NCBI RefSeq assembly: GCF_015708085.1
Contig: NZ_JADNYM010000010.1
Coordinates: forward strand, 95,604-159,603
Direction: 5' to 3'
Length of the DNA stretch: 64,000 nt
Source of the DNA: Arthrobacter terrae
GTDB taxonomy: Bacteria; Actinomycetota; Actinomycetes; Actinomycetales; Micrococcaceae
The notes beneath the pieces are model-generated. The model searched no databases, was not told the origin of the DNA, and was given only the letters and a program-made list of their open reading frames with translations. The first letter of the stretch is position 1. Each line of letters begins with the position of its first letter. Of this stretch, positions 17,699 through 27,063 are shown piece by piece. A program made the position numbers and the translations under genes.

Positions 17699-18390
17699 GT
17701 CATGTCCTGCTGCAGGAAGCTTCATTCAGTGCGGAAACCTCCGGTGGTTCCGTCCGCATCATCCTCCAACCAACGACGCTGGAACTGAGCGAGCAGCGCA
17801 TTGCCGTCATTGGGGCCAACGGCTCGGGCAAATCCACGCTCCTGCGGCTGCTCAATGGGCTGCTGCTGCCGAGCACCGGAAGCGTCAGCGTGGACGGTCT
17901 CGACACCCGGGCCGACGGCGGCGCCGTCCGCCGGCAGGTCGGCTTTGTTTTTACCGATCCACTCTCCCAGCTGGTCATGCCGACCCCGCTGGAAGATCTG
18001 GAGTTGTCCCTGCGGCGCCGCGTCAAATCAACAACGGCGCGTCGGCAGGAGGCTGCGCGGCTCCTGCAGGAATACGGCCTCGAGCCGCTGGGCGGCAATA
18101 GCATTTACGAGCTTTCCGGCGGGGAGCGCCAACTGCTGGCACTGGCAACGGTTCTGGCGGTCGAACCAACGCTGCTGGTACTGGATGAGCCATCCACCCT
18201 GCTGGATTTGCGCAACACGCGGCTGCTGCGCAGCAGGCTGGCAGGGCTGAACCAGCAACTGATTCTCTCCACCCATGACCTAGAGCTGGCCCTGGACTGC
18301 AGCCGGGCACTGGTGATGGACGCCGGTCAAGTGGTCTTTGACGGCGCGGCAGCGGACGCCGTGGCGCACTATCGGGGCATGTACAGCTGA
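17695..18390 (+). CDS. bioM: biotin ECF transporter ATPase BioM
   Basis: ATPase subunit of the energy-coupling module. 231 residues with Walker A GANGSGKST, a Q-loop region typical of CbiO-like proteins (FVFTDPLSQLVMPT), signature LSGGERQ, Walker B LLVLDEPSTLLD and H-loop STHD. GTG start within the bioY stop; stop overlaps bioN (TGATG). The tight overlaps suggest translational coupling of the three subunits. Confidence 0.93.
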   Translation: MSHVLLQEASFSAETSGGSVRIILQPTTLELSEQRIAVIGANGSGKSTLLRLLNGLLLPSTGSVSVDGLDTRADGGAVRRQVGFVFTDPLSQLVMPTPLEDLELSLRRRVKSTTARRQEAARLLQEYGLEPLGGNSIYELSGGERQLLALATVLAVEPTLLVLDEPSTLLDLRNTRLLRSRLAGLNQQLILSTHDLELALDCSRALVMDAGQVVFDGAAADAVAHYRGMYS

Positions 18391-19013
18391 TGCGCGGTCA
18401 TGCCTACCTCGTCGGCGCCTATTGTCCGGGCCGCTCCGTCGTGCACCGGGCTCCCCTGTGGCTCAAGGGCCTGCTTCTGCTGGCTGTCGCCGTCGCCTGC
18501 TTTGCGTTCCCTCAGGTGTACCTGACCAGCGCCGTGCTGGCCGCCGTCGTCGTCCTGCATTTCGCCGCGCGCCTGCCTGCGGGACGGCTTTGGCAGCCGG
18601 TGCGAGTGATGCTGATCTTCCTGGTACTCATTGCCGGCTATCAATATTTGCAGTCCGGGCCGGGGACGGCATGGCAGGTGGTGGCCGCAATCATGGCCAC
18701 GGTTCTGGCGTCCAATATTGTCACCGCGTCCACGCCCATCGCGACCCTGCTGGACTCCCTGGAGCGGGCGGTGGAGCCGCTGCGCCGCTTCGGCGCGGAC
18801 CCCGAACGCTTTTCGTTGACTGTCTCTCTCATGCTGCGCAGTATCCCTTTTGTCATCGGGGCGTTCGACGACGTCCGCGACGCCGCGCGGGCCCGCGGGT
18901 TGGAGCGGAACGTGCGCGCCCGGACTTTGCCCGTGCTGATCGGAACGGTCGCTTATGCCCGTGCGACCGGCGAAGCGCTGGCCGCGCGTGGTCTAGGGGA
19001 TCCGCTGGATTAG
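18390..19013 (+). CDS. bioN: biotin ECF transporter T-component BioN
   Basis: Transmembrane coupling subunit (CbiQ family), 207 residues with four to five helices. The coupling-helix motif ARARGLERN lies near residues 168-176, the short motif that contacts the ATPase groove. Completes bioYMN. The convergent neighbour starts about 100 bp downstream; no strong terminator is visible in that spacer. Confidence 0.9.
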   Translation: MRGHAYLVGAYCPGRSVVHRAPLWLKGLLLLAVAVACFAFPQVYLTSAVLAAVVVLHFAARLPAGRLWQPVRVMLIFLVLIAGYQYLQSGPGTAWQVVAAIMATVLASNIVTASTPIATLLDSLERAVEPLRRFGADPERFSLTVSLMLRSIPFVIGAFDDVRDAARARGLERNVRARTLPVLIGTVAYARATGEALAARGLGDPLD

Positions 19014-19110
19014 CGGGCCTTCGCGGGTGAGAAAGAACGTGTGAGCCGCCACCGTCACGAAGAAGACCTGACGCGCAAGGGACTTTACTACCAGCGAGGG
19101 AGCGTCACAA

Positions 19111-19809
19111 TTACCGCGCCGAGGCCTGCGGTTTTGCATCCGGCGCCGGGCGCAGCGTTCGGTCCAGCCAGTAGTAGACGAAGCCTACGGCCAGAAAGAC
19201 GACGCCGACCAGGATGCAGTTGACGATCACGAGGGCACCCTGCTCCGTCACATTGATGAATGGATACGGATACCAGCCGGTCAACGCGCCGCGGATAACC
19301 GTATAAATGCACCAAATGACCGGAAAGACCAGAATCAGAAACGTGGTTTTGATACTAATCCGCGGTCGCGGCCCGAACACTACCCAACCCAGAATGACCA
19401 TCAGAGGTACCACGTAATGCAGGATTCTGTCCGCGTAGAGGCCGGCGCCTCTCAGCGCCTGGATTTCCGGCAAGTCCCGGAGCAGAAAGAACTGGATGAT
19501 CATGGTGACCGTGATGTTCACCAGTGACATCAGGCGCAGCACCCGCCAGACCTGGCCCCCAGCCCGGGCGGAATTTGCTGCCAGGGTCAGGGAGATGAAA
19601 AGCACCAGAAAATTGCTTTCGATCGTGAAGTAGCTGCCAAAATTCCACCACGCGTTAGCCGGGTCCACCGCATACCGGGGGCCATTCACCAATGCATAGA
19701 TTTGAAAAATAAAACCGGCGGCTCCGATTAACGCCGTCGCCAGATGCCAGGTCCGGCCCAAAAACGCCAGCGATAGCAACGAGGGGGTGCGCGACGCAAC
19801 GTCAGTCAT
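19111..19809 (-). CDS. Pr6Pr-family membrane protein
   Basis: A 232-residue membrane protein with about six helices, matching the actinobacterial Pr6Pr family (distantly like FAR-17a/AIG1 proteins). Visible family features are NFGSYFTIESN, HYVVPLMVILGWVVFGPRP and YPYPFINVTEQG near the end. The function is unknown; eukaryotic relatives hydrolyse fatty-acid esters, but the relation is distant. ATG at 19809. It lies downstream of the suf terminator, so it is probably transcribed on its own. Confidence 0.8.
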   Translation of the reverse strand: MTDVASRTPSLLSLAFLGRTWHLATALIGAAGFIFQIYALVNGPRYAVDPANAWWNFGSYFTIESNFLVLFISLTLAANSARAGGQVWRVLRLMSLVNITVTMIIQFFLLRDLPEIQALRGAGLYADRILHYVVPLMVILGWVVFGPRPRISIKTTFLILVFPVIWCIYTVIRGALTGWYPYPFINVTEQGALVIVNCILVGVVFLAVGFVYYWLDRTLRPAPDAKPQASAR

Positions 19810-19844
19810 TGCCTCAGAGTACCCTGCGGGCTCAGAAACGGGGG

Positions 19845-19888
19845 CAAAAAAGTCACCGCCTGCCGGAACAGCACGTTCCGGCAGGCGG
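19845..19888 (-). terminator. strong Rho-independent terminator of the suf operon
   Basis: Perfect 14-bp stem (CCGCCTGCCGGAAC with GTTCCGGCAGGCGG) and a 5-base loop, followed on the minus strand after GTGAC by six T. It begins about 70 bp after the sufT-like stop and before the Pr6Pr gene. It is the clearest terminator in the window. Confidence 0.93.
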
Positions 19889-19956
19889 CGGCTTAGGGTT
19901 TCCCCCTTACCGTCCTCCGCAGTCGCAGGGAGCGCGACGTAGCGACGCAGCGACGC

Positions 19957-20301
19957 TTAGATATTGAAGCCCAGGGCCCGCATCTGGTCCCGACCGTCGT
20001 CGGTGATTTTTTCCGGCCCCCACGGCGGCATCCATACCCAGTTGATCCGCCACTCATCGACAAGATCGCTTACCGAGTTCTCGACCTGCTCTTCAATGAC
20101 GTCCTGCAGCGGGCAAGCCGCCGTCGTCAGGGTCATGTCAATGAGCAGAGCACCGTCGTCGCCATAGCGCAGGCCGTACAACAGGCCCAAATCGACCACG
20201 TTGACGCCCAGCTCGGGGTCAATGACGTCCTTGAGGGCTTCTTCAACATCCTCCAGATTTGTCTGGGCCGGATTTGCTGGGGTGGTACTGGTCTCAGTCA
20301 T
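19957..20301 (-). CDS. sufT: metal-sulfur cluster assembly factor (MIP18/DUF59, SufT-like)
   Basis: A 114-residue DUF59/MIP18 protein. Conserved features are VIDPELGVNVVDLGLLYG, DMTLTTAACPLQ (with the family cysteine) and WMPPWGPEKITDDGRDQMRALGF. SufT-type proteins help mature Fe-S proteins. The ATG at 20301 has GAAGGA upstream; an ATG at 20316 adds five residues. It is the last gene of the suf operon, separated from sufC by a perfect palindrome and followed by the strong terminator. Confidence 0.88.
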   Translation of the reverse strand: MTETSTTPANPAQTNLEDVEEALKDVIDPELGVNVVDLGLLYGLRYGDDGALLIDMTLTTAACPLQDVIEEQVENSVSDLVDEWRINWVWMPPWGPEKITDDGRDQMRALGFNI

Positions 20302-20317
20302 TTTTCCTTCTGACATT

Positions 20318-20339
20318 TATCCATCCGTACGGATGGATA
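20318..20339. promoter_or_regulatory. 22-bp perfect palindrome between sufC and sufT
   Basis: Half-site TATCCATCCGT followed by its exact complement, centred on CGTACG. It starts right after the sufC stop and ends just before the earliest possible sufT start. It could be a protein operator (the symmetry suits a dimer) or an RNA hairpin that slows or protects the transcript. There is no T-run, so it is not an intrinsic terminator. Confidence 0.7.
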
Positions 20340-21104
20340 TTAGGCCTGTGCTGTCGCGGGCAGGAAGCGGTCGTAGCCTTCTGCTTCGAGCCGATCAGCC
20401 AGTTCCGGTCCGCCCTGCTCGGCGATGTTGCCGTCAACGAAGACATGGACAAAGTCCGGCTTGATGTAGCGCAGGATGCGGGTGTAGTGAGTGATCAGCA
20501 GCGTACCCATGGTGCCATCTTCGTTGGCGCGGATGACACCCTCGGACACAACTTTCAGCGCATCCACATCGAGCCCCGAATCGGTCTCGTCCAGGATGGC
20601 GAATTTGGGCTTGAAGAGCTCCAGCTGCAGAATCTCGTGCCGCTTCTTTTCGCCTCCCGAGAAGCCCTCATTGACGTTGCGCGCGGCAAATTCGGGTTCG
20701 ATCCGCAGTTGAGCCATCGCGTCTTTGACGTCCTTGGTCCAGGTCCGCAGTTTCGGGGCCTCCCCGTCAATGGCGGTCTTGGCGGTGCGCAGGAAGTTGG
20801 TCACCGTTACGCCCGGAATTTCCACCGGGTACTGCATGGCCAGAAAAAGTCCCGCGCGGGCGCGCTTGTCGACGCTCATCGCCAGCACGTCTTCCCCGTC
20901 GAGGGTGATGGAACCGCTGTCCACCACATATCGGGGGTGGCCCGCAATGGTCGATGCCAGGGTGGATTTACCGGAGCCGTTAGGCCCCATGATGGCGTGC
21001 GTTTCACCGGAATTGATAGTCAGGCTAACGCCCTTGAGGATTGGCTTTTTTCCCTGCTCAGTATCGATACTGACGTGCAGGTCCTTGATTTCCAGAGTAG
21101 ACAT
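20340..21104 (-). CDS. sufC: Fe-S cluster assembly ATPase SufC
   Basis: ATPase of the SufBCD scaffold. 254 residues with Walker A GPNGSGKST, signature FSGGEKKRHE (typical for SufC), Walker B AILDETDSGLDVDAL and ITHYTR. ATG at 21104 with AGGAG upstream. Separated by 18 bp from the Rieske gene upstream in the operon. Confidence 0.96.
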   Translation of the reverse strand: MSTLEIKDLHVSIDTEQGKKPILKGVSLTINSGETHAIMGPNGSGKSTLASTIAGHPRYVVDSGSITLDGEDVLAMSVDKRARAGLFLAMQYPVEIPGVTVTNFLRTAKTAIDGEAPKLRTWTKDVKDAMAQLRIEPEFAARNVNEGFSGGEKKRHEILQLELFKPKFAILDETDSGLDVDALKVVSEGVIRANEDGTMGTLLITHYTRILRYIKPDFVHVFVDGNIAEQGGPELADRLEAEGYDRFLPATAQA

Positions 21105-21122
21105 ACCCTAATTTCTCCTTGT

Positions 21123-21500
21123 TTAAGCTTCGGATTCCGGGGCGGCAACCCCGTTAAGAATGTTTTCCACGTCCACATACACGTCTGCGCCATCCACGGC
21201 CAGCGCAAATACGGGTATCGGCTCGAAGGCCGGCAGCGTCAGTGCTTCGCCAGTGCGCAGATCGAACGAGCTCCCATGCGCCCAGCACTCAATGGTCTGG
21301 CCCTCGACGTCGCCTTCGCTGAGGGAAATTTCCCCATGCGAGCAGGCGTCGCCGATAGCAAAAAGATTACCCTCGGAGTCTTTGACCACCGCAACGGCAA
21401 AACCATCCACCTCCAGGCGCTTGGCGCTTTTGAGGCTGACGTCGTCCACGGTACAGACGAGACGGCCGGCCGGTTGGCGGTTTTCCGAGGGTGCACCCAT
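21123..21500 (-). CDS. Rieske-type ferredoxin in suf operon
   Basis: A 125-residue Rieske [2Fe-2S] protein. The ligand set is Cys53/His55 and Cys72/His75 (CSH and CWAH). It resembles ferredoxin subunits of non-heme iron oxygenases, but no oxygenase is nearby. In actinobacteria this type of gene is common between sufD and sufC and may carry electrons for cluster assembly or be an early client; this is inference. ATG overlaps the sufD stop (TGATG). Confidence 0.9.
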   Translation of the reverse strand: MGAPSENRQPAGRLVCTVDDVSLKSAKRLEVDGFAVAVVKDSEGNLFAIGDACSHGEISLSEGDVEGQTIECWAHGSSFDLRTGEALTLPAFEPIPVFALAVDGADVYVDVENILNGVAAPESEA

Positions 21501-22786
21501 CAGAGGGCGCCCGCCTTCAATTCGCGTTCGACGGCGTCCCTGAGCCGCTCTTCGAGGGCCGGAACCTTAATCTGCTGGATGATCTCGTTGAGGAAGCCCC
21601 GGACCACCAAGCGCCTGGCCACGTCTTCGGGAATACCGCGGGCCTGCAGGTAGAACAACTGCTCGTCGTCGAACCTGCCGGTGGCACTGGCGTGCCCGGC
21701 GCCCTCGATCAGGCCTGTCTCAATCTCCAGGTTGGGTACGGAGTCCGCCCGCGCACCCTGGGTGAGGATCAGGTTCCTGTTCATCTCATAGGTGTCGGTG
21801 CCCTCGGCTTCCTTGCGGATCAGCACGTCGCCAACCCACACCGAGTGCGCATCCTTACCCTGCAGCGCGCCCTTGTAGGTGACGCGTGATTTGCAGTTGG
21901 GCACCGAATGGTCAACGAAAATCCGCTGCTCAAAGTGCTGTCCGGCGTCGGCAAAATACAGTCCGTACATTTCGATGTCGCCGCCGGGGCCCGCGAAACG
22001 GGCCGAGGGGTTGATACGGACCAGATCGCCGCCGAGGTTGACTACGACGTGCTTGAGCTTGGCATCGCGGCCGATTTTCATCTGCTGCGAGCTGGCGTGC
22101 GTGGTGCCGTCCGCCCAGTCCTGAATGCTGACCACGGTCAGCCGTGCGCCGTCCTCCACCAGGATTTCGACGTTCTCGGAAACGACTGCCGAGCCGCGGT
22201 GATCAAGTACGACGACGGCGTCAGAGTTGGCCTTGGCGTGGACGAAAATGTGGCTGGCCGCGGGAGCATTCCCCGCCCCGGTCAGGGTCACCGTGGTGAC
22301 GTGTTCCTCGGAGCGGCCGTCAAACTCGGCGGGCACGGTGATAACGGTTGCCTCGTTGACGGCCCCCCACGCGGCGGCGGAAACCCGGTCATCGGGAATA
22401 CCCGCACTTCCGATCCGTGCGTCGTCACGGCCCACGGTCTCGATGGTCACCGCGTCGGGTTTGTGGACAGCGACGGTGGGGGCAGCGCCGTCGAGCGCCA
22501 CCTTGTCCAATCCGCGCAGTCGCTTCAGCGGCGTGAACCGCCAGTCCTCTTCGCGTCCCGTGATGGCCGGAAAATCAGCCACCTGGTAGGAAGTCAGCCG
22601 TCCGGCCCGTGAGCTGTCCGGAATGCCGGCGCCGGCGCCGTGGCTGTGCGACTTCGCTGCCGCACCGCCGAGCGGGGACGCCACCGGGTTGATTTCGGAG
22701 AGCTGCTCGCCCTCCTCGTCCATGCCCGAGATCCGGCGCACATTGCTGGCCGCGGATGTTTCCTTTGTCAGTTCAGCGTTGGTCAT
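21500..22786 (-). CDS. sufD: Fe-S cluster assembly protein SufD
   Basis: A 428-residue SufBCD subunit with the right-handed beta-helix core and C-terminal helical domain (EQLFYLQARGIPEDVARRLVVRGFLNEII). SufD pairs with SufB on the scaffold. The N-terminal 60 residues are low-complexity. It overlaps both neighbours by one base (TAATG with sufB, TGATG with the Rieske gene). Confidence 0.95.
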   Translation of the reverse strand: MTNAELTKETSAASNVRRISGMDEEGEQLSEINPVASPLGGAAAKSHSHGAGAGIPDSSRAGRLTSYQVADFPAITGREEDWRFTPLKRLRGLDKVALDGAAPTVAVHKPDAVTIETVGRDDARIGSAGIPDDRVSAAAWGAVNEATVITVPAEFDGRSEEHVTTVTLTGAGNAPAASHIFVHAKANSDAVVVLDHRGSAVVSENVEILVEDGARLTVVSIQDWADGTTHASSQQMKIGRDAKLKHVVVNLGGDLVRINPSARFAGPGGDIEMYGLYFADAGQHFEQRIFVDHSVPNCKSRVTYKGALQGKDAHSVWVGDVLIRKEAEGTDTYEMNRNLILTQGARADSVPNLEIETGLIEGAGHASATGRFDDEQLFYLQARGIPEDVARRLVVRGFLNEIIQQIKVPALEERLRDAVERELKAGAL

Positions 22787-24261
22787 TAACCCACAGCCCC
22801 TTCCATTTGAAGTTCGATCAGGCGGTTGAGCTCCAGGGCGTACTCCATCGGTAGCTCGCGGGCAATCGGCTCGATGAATCCGCGCACAATCATCGCCATG
22901 GCCTCATCCTCTGGCATTCCGCGGGACATTAGGTAGAACAGCTGCTCCTCGCTCACCCGGGACACCGTTGCCTCATGTCCCATCGAAACGTCGTCTTCGC
23001 GGACGTCGACGTAGGGGTACGTGTCGGAGCGGGAAATCGTATCCACCAGCAAAGCGTCGCAACGGACGGTATTGGCCGAATGCGTTGCGCCCTCCCGGAT
23101 CTGGACCAGACCGCGGTAGGCCGAACGCCCACCGCCGCGGGCCACCGATTTGGAGATAATGGACGACTGCGTGTTCGGTGCAATATGCACCATCTTCGAT
23201 CCGGTGTCCTGGTGCTGGCCCTCACCGGCAAAAGCGACCGAGAGGGTTTCCCCCTTGGCGTGCTCGCCAACAAGGTACACGGCCGGGTACTTCATGGTCA
23301 CCTTGGAGCCGATGTTGCCGTCGACCCACTCCATGGTGGCTCCCTCATGCGCAATGGCACGCTTCGTCACGAGGTTGTAGACATTGTTCGACCAGTTCTG
23401 AATGGTCGTATACCGGACGCGTGCACCCTTCTTGACGACGATCTCCACAACGGCGGAGTGCAGCGAGTCCGAGGTGTAGATCGGTGCCGTGCAGCCCTCG
23501 ATGTAATGAACGTAGCTGTCCTCATCCGCGATGATCAGCGTGCGCTCAAACTGGCCCATGTTTTCCGTATTGATGCGGAAATATGCCTGCAGCGGGATCT
23601 CAACGTGAACGCCCTTGGGGACATAGACGAACGAGCCTCCGGACCAGGCGGCCGTATTCAGCGACGCGAACTTGTTATCGCCCACCGGGATGATGGTGCC
23701 GAAGTACTCGCGCATGATCTCAGGGTGTTCCTTCAACGCGGTATCCGTGTCAAGGAAGATCACGCCCTGCCGTTCCAGGTCCTCACGGAGCTGGTGATAG
23801 ACCACCTCGGACTCATACTGGGCTGCAACGCCCGAGACCAGGCGGCTGCGCTCGGCTTCGGGGATACCGAGCTTCTCGTAGGTGTTCCGGATATCCTCGG
23901 GGAGCTCCTCCCACGATTTGGCCTGTGACTCAGTGGAGCGGACAAAGTATTTGATGTTGTCGAAGTCAATCCCGGAGAGGTCAGCACCCCAGGTAGGCAT
24001 CGGCTTGCGGTCGAAATACTTCAGACCCTTCAGACGAAGATCCAGCATCCACTCCGGCTCGCCCTTTTTGGCGGAGATATCACGTACCACGTCCTCGTTG
24101 ATTCCGCGGCGGGCATTATCGCTTATCTCGTTTTTGTCCGACCAGCCGAAGGCATAGTTACCAATGCCTTCCAACTCCGGGTTGTTTTCCAGAATGTGCG
24201 AAATCGTGGTGTCTTCGACAGCACTCTTTGCGCCTACGTCCTGCGCTATTTGATCCGTCAT
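22786..24261 (-). CDS. sufB: Fe-S cluster assembly protein SufB
   Basis: A 491-residue scaffold subunit where nascent clusters form. Strongly conserved segments include [55 protein letters not shown] and the C-terminal [13 protein letters not shown] chose ATG 24261, which forms TGATG with the sufR stop and has GAAAGG upstream; the preceding GTG at 24264 is the only longer option. No intein is present, unlike in mycobacterial SufB. Confidence 0.97.
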   Translation of the reverse strand: MTDQIAQDVGAKSAVEDTTISHILENNPELEGIGNYAFGWSDKNEISDNARRGINEDVVRDISAKKGEPEWMLDLRLKGLKYFDRKPMPTWGADLSGIDFDNIKYFVRSTESQAKSWEELPEDIRNTYEKLGIPEAERSRLVSGVAAQYESEVVYHQLREDLERQGVIFLDTDTALKEHPEIMREYFGTIIPVGDNKFASLNTAAWSGGSFVYVPKGVHVEIPLQAYFRINTENMGQFERTLIIADEDSYVHYIEGCTAPIYTSDSLHSAVVEIVVKKGARVRYTTIQNWSNNVYNLVTKRAIAHEGATMEWVDGNIGSKVTMKYPAVYLVGEHAKGETLSVAFAGEGQHQDTGSKMVHIAPNTQSSIISKSVARGGGRSAYRGLVQIREGATHSANTVRCDALLVDTISRSDTYPYVDVREDDVSMGHEATVSRVSEEQLFYLMSRGMPEDEAMAMIVRGFIEPIARELPMEYALELNRLIELQMEGAVG

Positions 24262-25061
24262 CACGGCCTTTCTTGCTGATGGTTGGATGCTTCACTAAGC
24301 GGCCGGGCCCCGGTGCCTGCCGCAACGGCAGGCACCCGGACCCGTCCCGTTGGTATATGGGTGGTACACACATGGCCGCCGCGGGCCAACGTCGAAAGCC
24401 GGCGCACGTCCACGCCAAGCAGACGGGAAAACACTTCAGTTTCCGCATCGCAGAACTGTGGAAATTCCGTGGCGAGCTCTTGTATGGGGCAGTGTCCTTG
24501 GCACAGCTGCTGGGCCGACAGCGCCGACGCACCGTGAATGGTTGCCGCCGACGCCACGAACCCGTCACCGCTCAGGGCGTCGGCCAACGCGCGGGACCGT
24601 TGTGCAACATCGGATCCGGCTGCCTCCACAATGGGCAGGTAGCGCCGTTCCATCCCGGCAAAGCGGCTGGCGGCAAAATCCTTGACGGCGGCATCACCGC
24701 CGAGGGCAGAGAGCTGTTCCAAGGCCGTACGGGCTATCTCCAAATAGTCGTCACCGAGTTCGCTTTGGCCCCGCCGCGACAGCACGTAACGCCGGGCCGG
24801 CCGGCCCGCACCGGATTTGGCGTTGCTGGTCAGTTTAACCTCGATAACGCCCCCCTCGGACAGCGTGTCCAAATGGCGGCGGATGGCCGCCGGCGTCAAT
24901 CCCAGTAGCGTGCCCAGTTGTGCGGCGCTTACCGGGCCGTGCTCCAACACCGCTGCCCGCACCCGATCTCGTGTGCGGTCGTCACTTTCGGGCAGCATGC
25001 CGGATTTGAGTCCGCGAGAAGACAACACGGGCGTCTGGCTGGCTGGCAAACTCACGCTCAC
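24261..25061 (-). CDS. sufR: SufR-like Fe-S binding transcriptional repressor
   Basis: A 266-residue regulator. Residues about 30-95 form a winged helix-turn-helix ([22 protein letters not shown] then a basic wing GAGRPARRY). The C-terminal half has Cys187, Cys191, Cys204 and Cys232 ([23 protein letters not shown]), the SufR pattern for an oxygen-sensitive cluster. It is known in cyanobacteria and mycobacteria to repress suf when cluster-loaded. GTG 25061 has GGAGG upstream. First gene of the operon, so probably autoregulated. Confidence 0.92.
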   Translation of the reverse strand: MSVSLPASQTPVLSSRGLKSGMLPESDDRTRDRVRAAVLEHGPVSAAQLGTLLGLTPAAIRRHLDTLSEGGVIEVKLTSNAKSGAGRPARRYVLSRRGQSELGDDYLEIARTALEQLSALGGDAAVKDFAASRFAGMERRYLPIVEAAGSDVAQRSRALADALSGDGFVASAATIHGASALSAQQLCQGHCPIQELATEFPQFCDAETEVFSRLLGVDVRRLSTLARGGHVCTTHIPTGRVRVPAVAAGTGARPLSEASNHQQERP

Positions 25062-25143
25062 GAAGCACCTCCACTCCCGACTGGATTAAGTACGGCTGGA
25101 GCAAAAAAACCCGCCGGTTTGCGGACAGTTCGGTTGACTCCAT

Positions 25144-25169
25144 ATTAGATAACACAATCATGATCTAAT
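25144..25169. promoter_or_regulatory. inverted repeat upstream of sufR, candidate operator
   Basis: ATTAGAT and ATCTAAT arms, 12 bp apart, about 83 bp before the sufR start in an AT-rich patch that contrasts with the surroundings. It is the best candidate for a SufR operator and overlaps plausible promoter elements (TAATAT on the minus strand). It lies also upstream of the divergent ABC gene. The remaining 270 bp of this intergenic region holds no gene. Confidence 0.5.
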
Positions 25170-25329
25170 TTAGTCCCGCTGGCCAGTAAGGTAAACCTAC
25201 CCGTACCACGAAACAGCCGAAGGGAGATTCGTGGCCTGCACCGGTCACCAGCGCAGGGGACACCAGCGCCTTGAGGCCGGCATGGTCGGGTCTGTCCGGG
25301 GGGTCTACTACATCCCGTAGAATGGCACT

Positions 25330-26286
25330 GTGCCAGAACCCACCGCCCCTGCCCTGATCATCGACGGCTTGATCCGGGATGTCGGCCCGATCCCCGCTCT
25401 GGACGGCCGGATGAAACGGATTATCAGCGGCGTGTACCTTACGGCGCAGTTCGGCCAGGTGACGGCATTGCTCGGGGCAAACGGAGCCGGTAAGACCACC
25501 ACTATTGAATGCGCGCAGGGGCTGCAGCGCCGCGATGGCGGTACGATCTCGCTGCTCGGTGAGGACCCGGACAAGCCCAGCGCCGCTCTTCGTGCCCGCG
25601 TGGGAGTCATGCTGCAGGACGGCGGACTGCCTCCGTCCGCGCATCCGCTCCCGCTGCTGCGGCATGTGGCGCACATGTATGAGTCGCCGCGCTCCGTCGA
25701 TGAACTGGCGGACCGGCTGGGCATTAGAGCCTTCGCGGACACGGCAATCCGCAGGCTCTCCGGCGGGCAGAAACAGCGAGTGGCTCTGGCGGCAAGCCTG
25801 GTCGGTAACCCCGAAGTCCTATTTTTGGACGAGCCCAGTGCCGGGCTGGACCCGCAGGCCAGAAGGATGGTCTTTGAACTGATCCGCGAGCTGCGGGACG
25901 AGGGACTGGCGATTGTTTTGACCACGCATTTGCTCGACGATGCGCAGAAGCTTGCTGATTACGTCTACATCGTCGATGCCGGCGCAACCGTTGCCGCGGG
26001 GACCGTCGCGCAGCTGCTCAGCCAGGCCACTTCGGCCGAAGCGCAACGAACCGTCACCTTTGAAGCACCTCCTGGACTCGATCCCGCCGCGGCGCTTCGC
26101 CGCGAACTCTCGGTAAGCCAGACGCGGCCAGGAAGTTACTCCGTCACCGGGCCGTTAGAACCAAGTGATCTGCTTGAGCTCGCCACATGGTGGGCCGCTG
26201 TCGGCGTCATGCCAACTTCTTTGCATCTGGCCTCACGATCGCTGGAGGACGTCTTCCTCGCACTCTCCGGAACGGAGCTTCGATGA
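25330..26286 (+). CDS. ABC transporter ATP-binding protein (ABC-2 type exporter)
   Basis: A 318-residue ATPase of the multidrug/daunorubicin (DrrA-like) group: Walker A GANGAGKTT, signature LSGGQKQRVA, Walker B VLFLDEPSAGLDPQ, H-loop LTTHLL. The C-terminal 85 residues are the family's accessory domain. GTG start at 25330. It overlaps the permease gene (ATGA), and ctaA follows five bases after that, a common arrangement in actinobacteria that suggests a link to oxidase biogenesis, though the substrate is not known. Confidence 0.9.
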   Translation: MPEPTAPALIIDGLIRDVGPIPALDGRMKRIISGVYLTAQFGQVTALLGANGAGKTTTIECAQGLQRRDGGTISLLGEDPDKPSAALRARVGVMLQDGGLPPSAHPLPLLRHVAHMYESPRSVDELADRLGIRAFADTAIRRLSGGQKQRVALAASLVGNPEVLFLDEPSAGLDPQARRMVFELIRELRDEGLAIVLTTHLLDDAQKLADYVYIVDAGATVAAGTVAQLLSQATSAEAQRTVTFEAPPGLDPAAALRRELSVSQTRPGSYSVTGPLEPSDLLELATWWAAVGVMPTSLHLASRSLEDVFLALSGTELR

Positions 26287-27059
26287 CCCTCCCCGCCACT
26301 CGCCCGCTGCCGGCGCGTTCTAAGCCGGCAGCGCTGAGCCGTCGGATCCTGTTGCAGGGCCGCTACGAAACACTGACGATGCTGCGCAATGGCGAGCAGC
26401 TGATCCTGGCCATAGTCCTGCCACTGTTGGCCCTGGTGGCGCTGGCCGTCACTCCCCTGCTCGATGGTCTTGGTGCCAGCCGGATCAACATTGCCACGCC
26501 AGGAGTTCTGGCCCTGTGCGCAATGTCCACGGCCTTCACGGGTCAGGGCATTGCCACCGGATTCGACCGCCGTTATGGTGTGCTGCGTTTCCTGTCCACC
26601 ACACCGCTGGGCAAGGCCGGACTGATAGCCGGTAAGGTGCTGGCCGTGCTGGCGGTGCTGGTGCTGCAGGCAGTCGTCGTCGCCGTCATCGCCCTGTTCA
26701 TGGGCTGGCAGCCGCCGCTGACCGGAATCCTGCTCGGAATCCCGCTGTTGGCCTTGGGCGCCGTAGCCTTTACCGCGCTGGGCCTGCTGGTTGCTGGTAC
26801 CGTACGCCCGGAAGCCACGCTGGCCATCACGAATCTGCTGTGGATACTGTTTGGTGCCTTGGGCGGGATAGTGCTGCCTCCCACGCGCCTACCGGACGCC
26901 GTATCTGCAGTCGTGCATTTCCTGCCATCCGGGGCGTTGGGCGAGGCAATGCGTGATGCGCTGGTGCACGGGCAGTTCAATCTTTTGTCCGTTGTAGTCT
27001 TATTAGGGTGGTCGTTTGTGGCCTCCGCAGCGGCAATTCGTTGGTTCAAGTGGAGTTGA
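26283..27059 (+). CDS. ABC-2 type transporter permease
   Basis: A 258-residue membrane protein with six predicted helices and the ABC-2 permease pattern, including the ARG-like segment GRYETLTMLRNGEQ before the first helix and VHFLPSGALGEAMRDAL near the end. ATG 26283 overlaps the ATPase stop (ATGA); the longer frame from 26187 lies within the ATPase gene. Forms the exporter with the preceding ATPase. Confidence 0.88.
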   Translation: MTLPATRPLPARSKPAALSRRILLQGRYETLTMLRNGEQLILAIVLPLLALVALAVTPLLDGLGASRINIATPGVLALCAMSTAFTGQGIATGFDRRYGVLRFLSTTPLGKAGLIAGKVLAVLAVLVLQAVVVAVIALFMGWQPPLTGILLGIPLLALGAVAFTALGLLVAGTVRPEATLAITNLLWILFGALGGIVLPPTRLPDAVSAVVHFLPSGALGEAMRDALVHGQFNLLSVVVLLGWSFVASAAAIRWFKWS

Positions 27060-27063
27060 AATA

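Noticed and set aside
20259..21653. 464-codon open frame on the plus strand opposite sufC/Rieske/sufD
   Set aside because: It lies fully antisense to conserved suf genes with clear motifs; long antisense frames are common in GC-rich DNA. The text has no family features.
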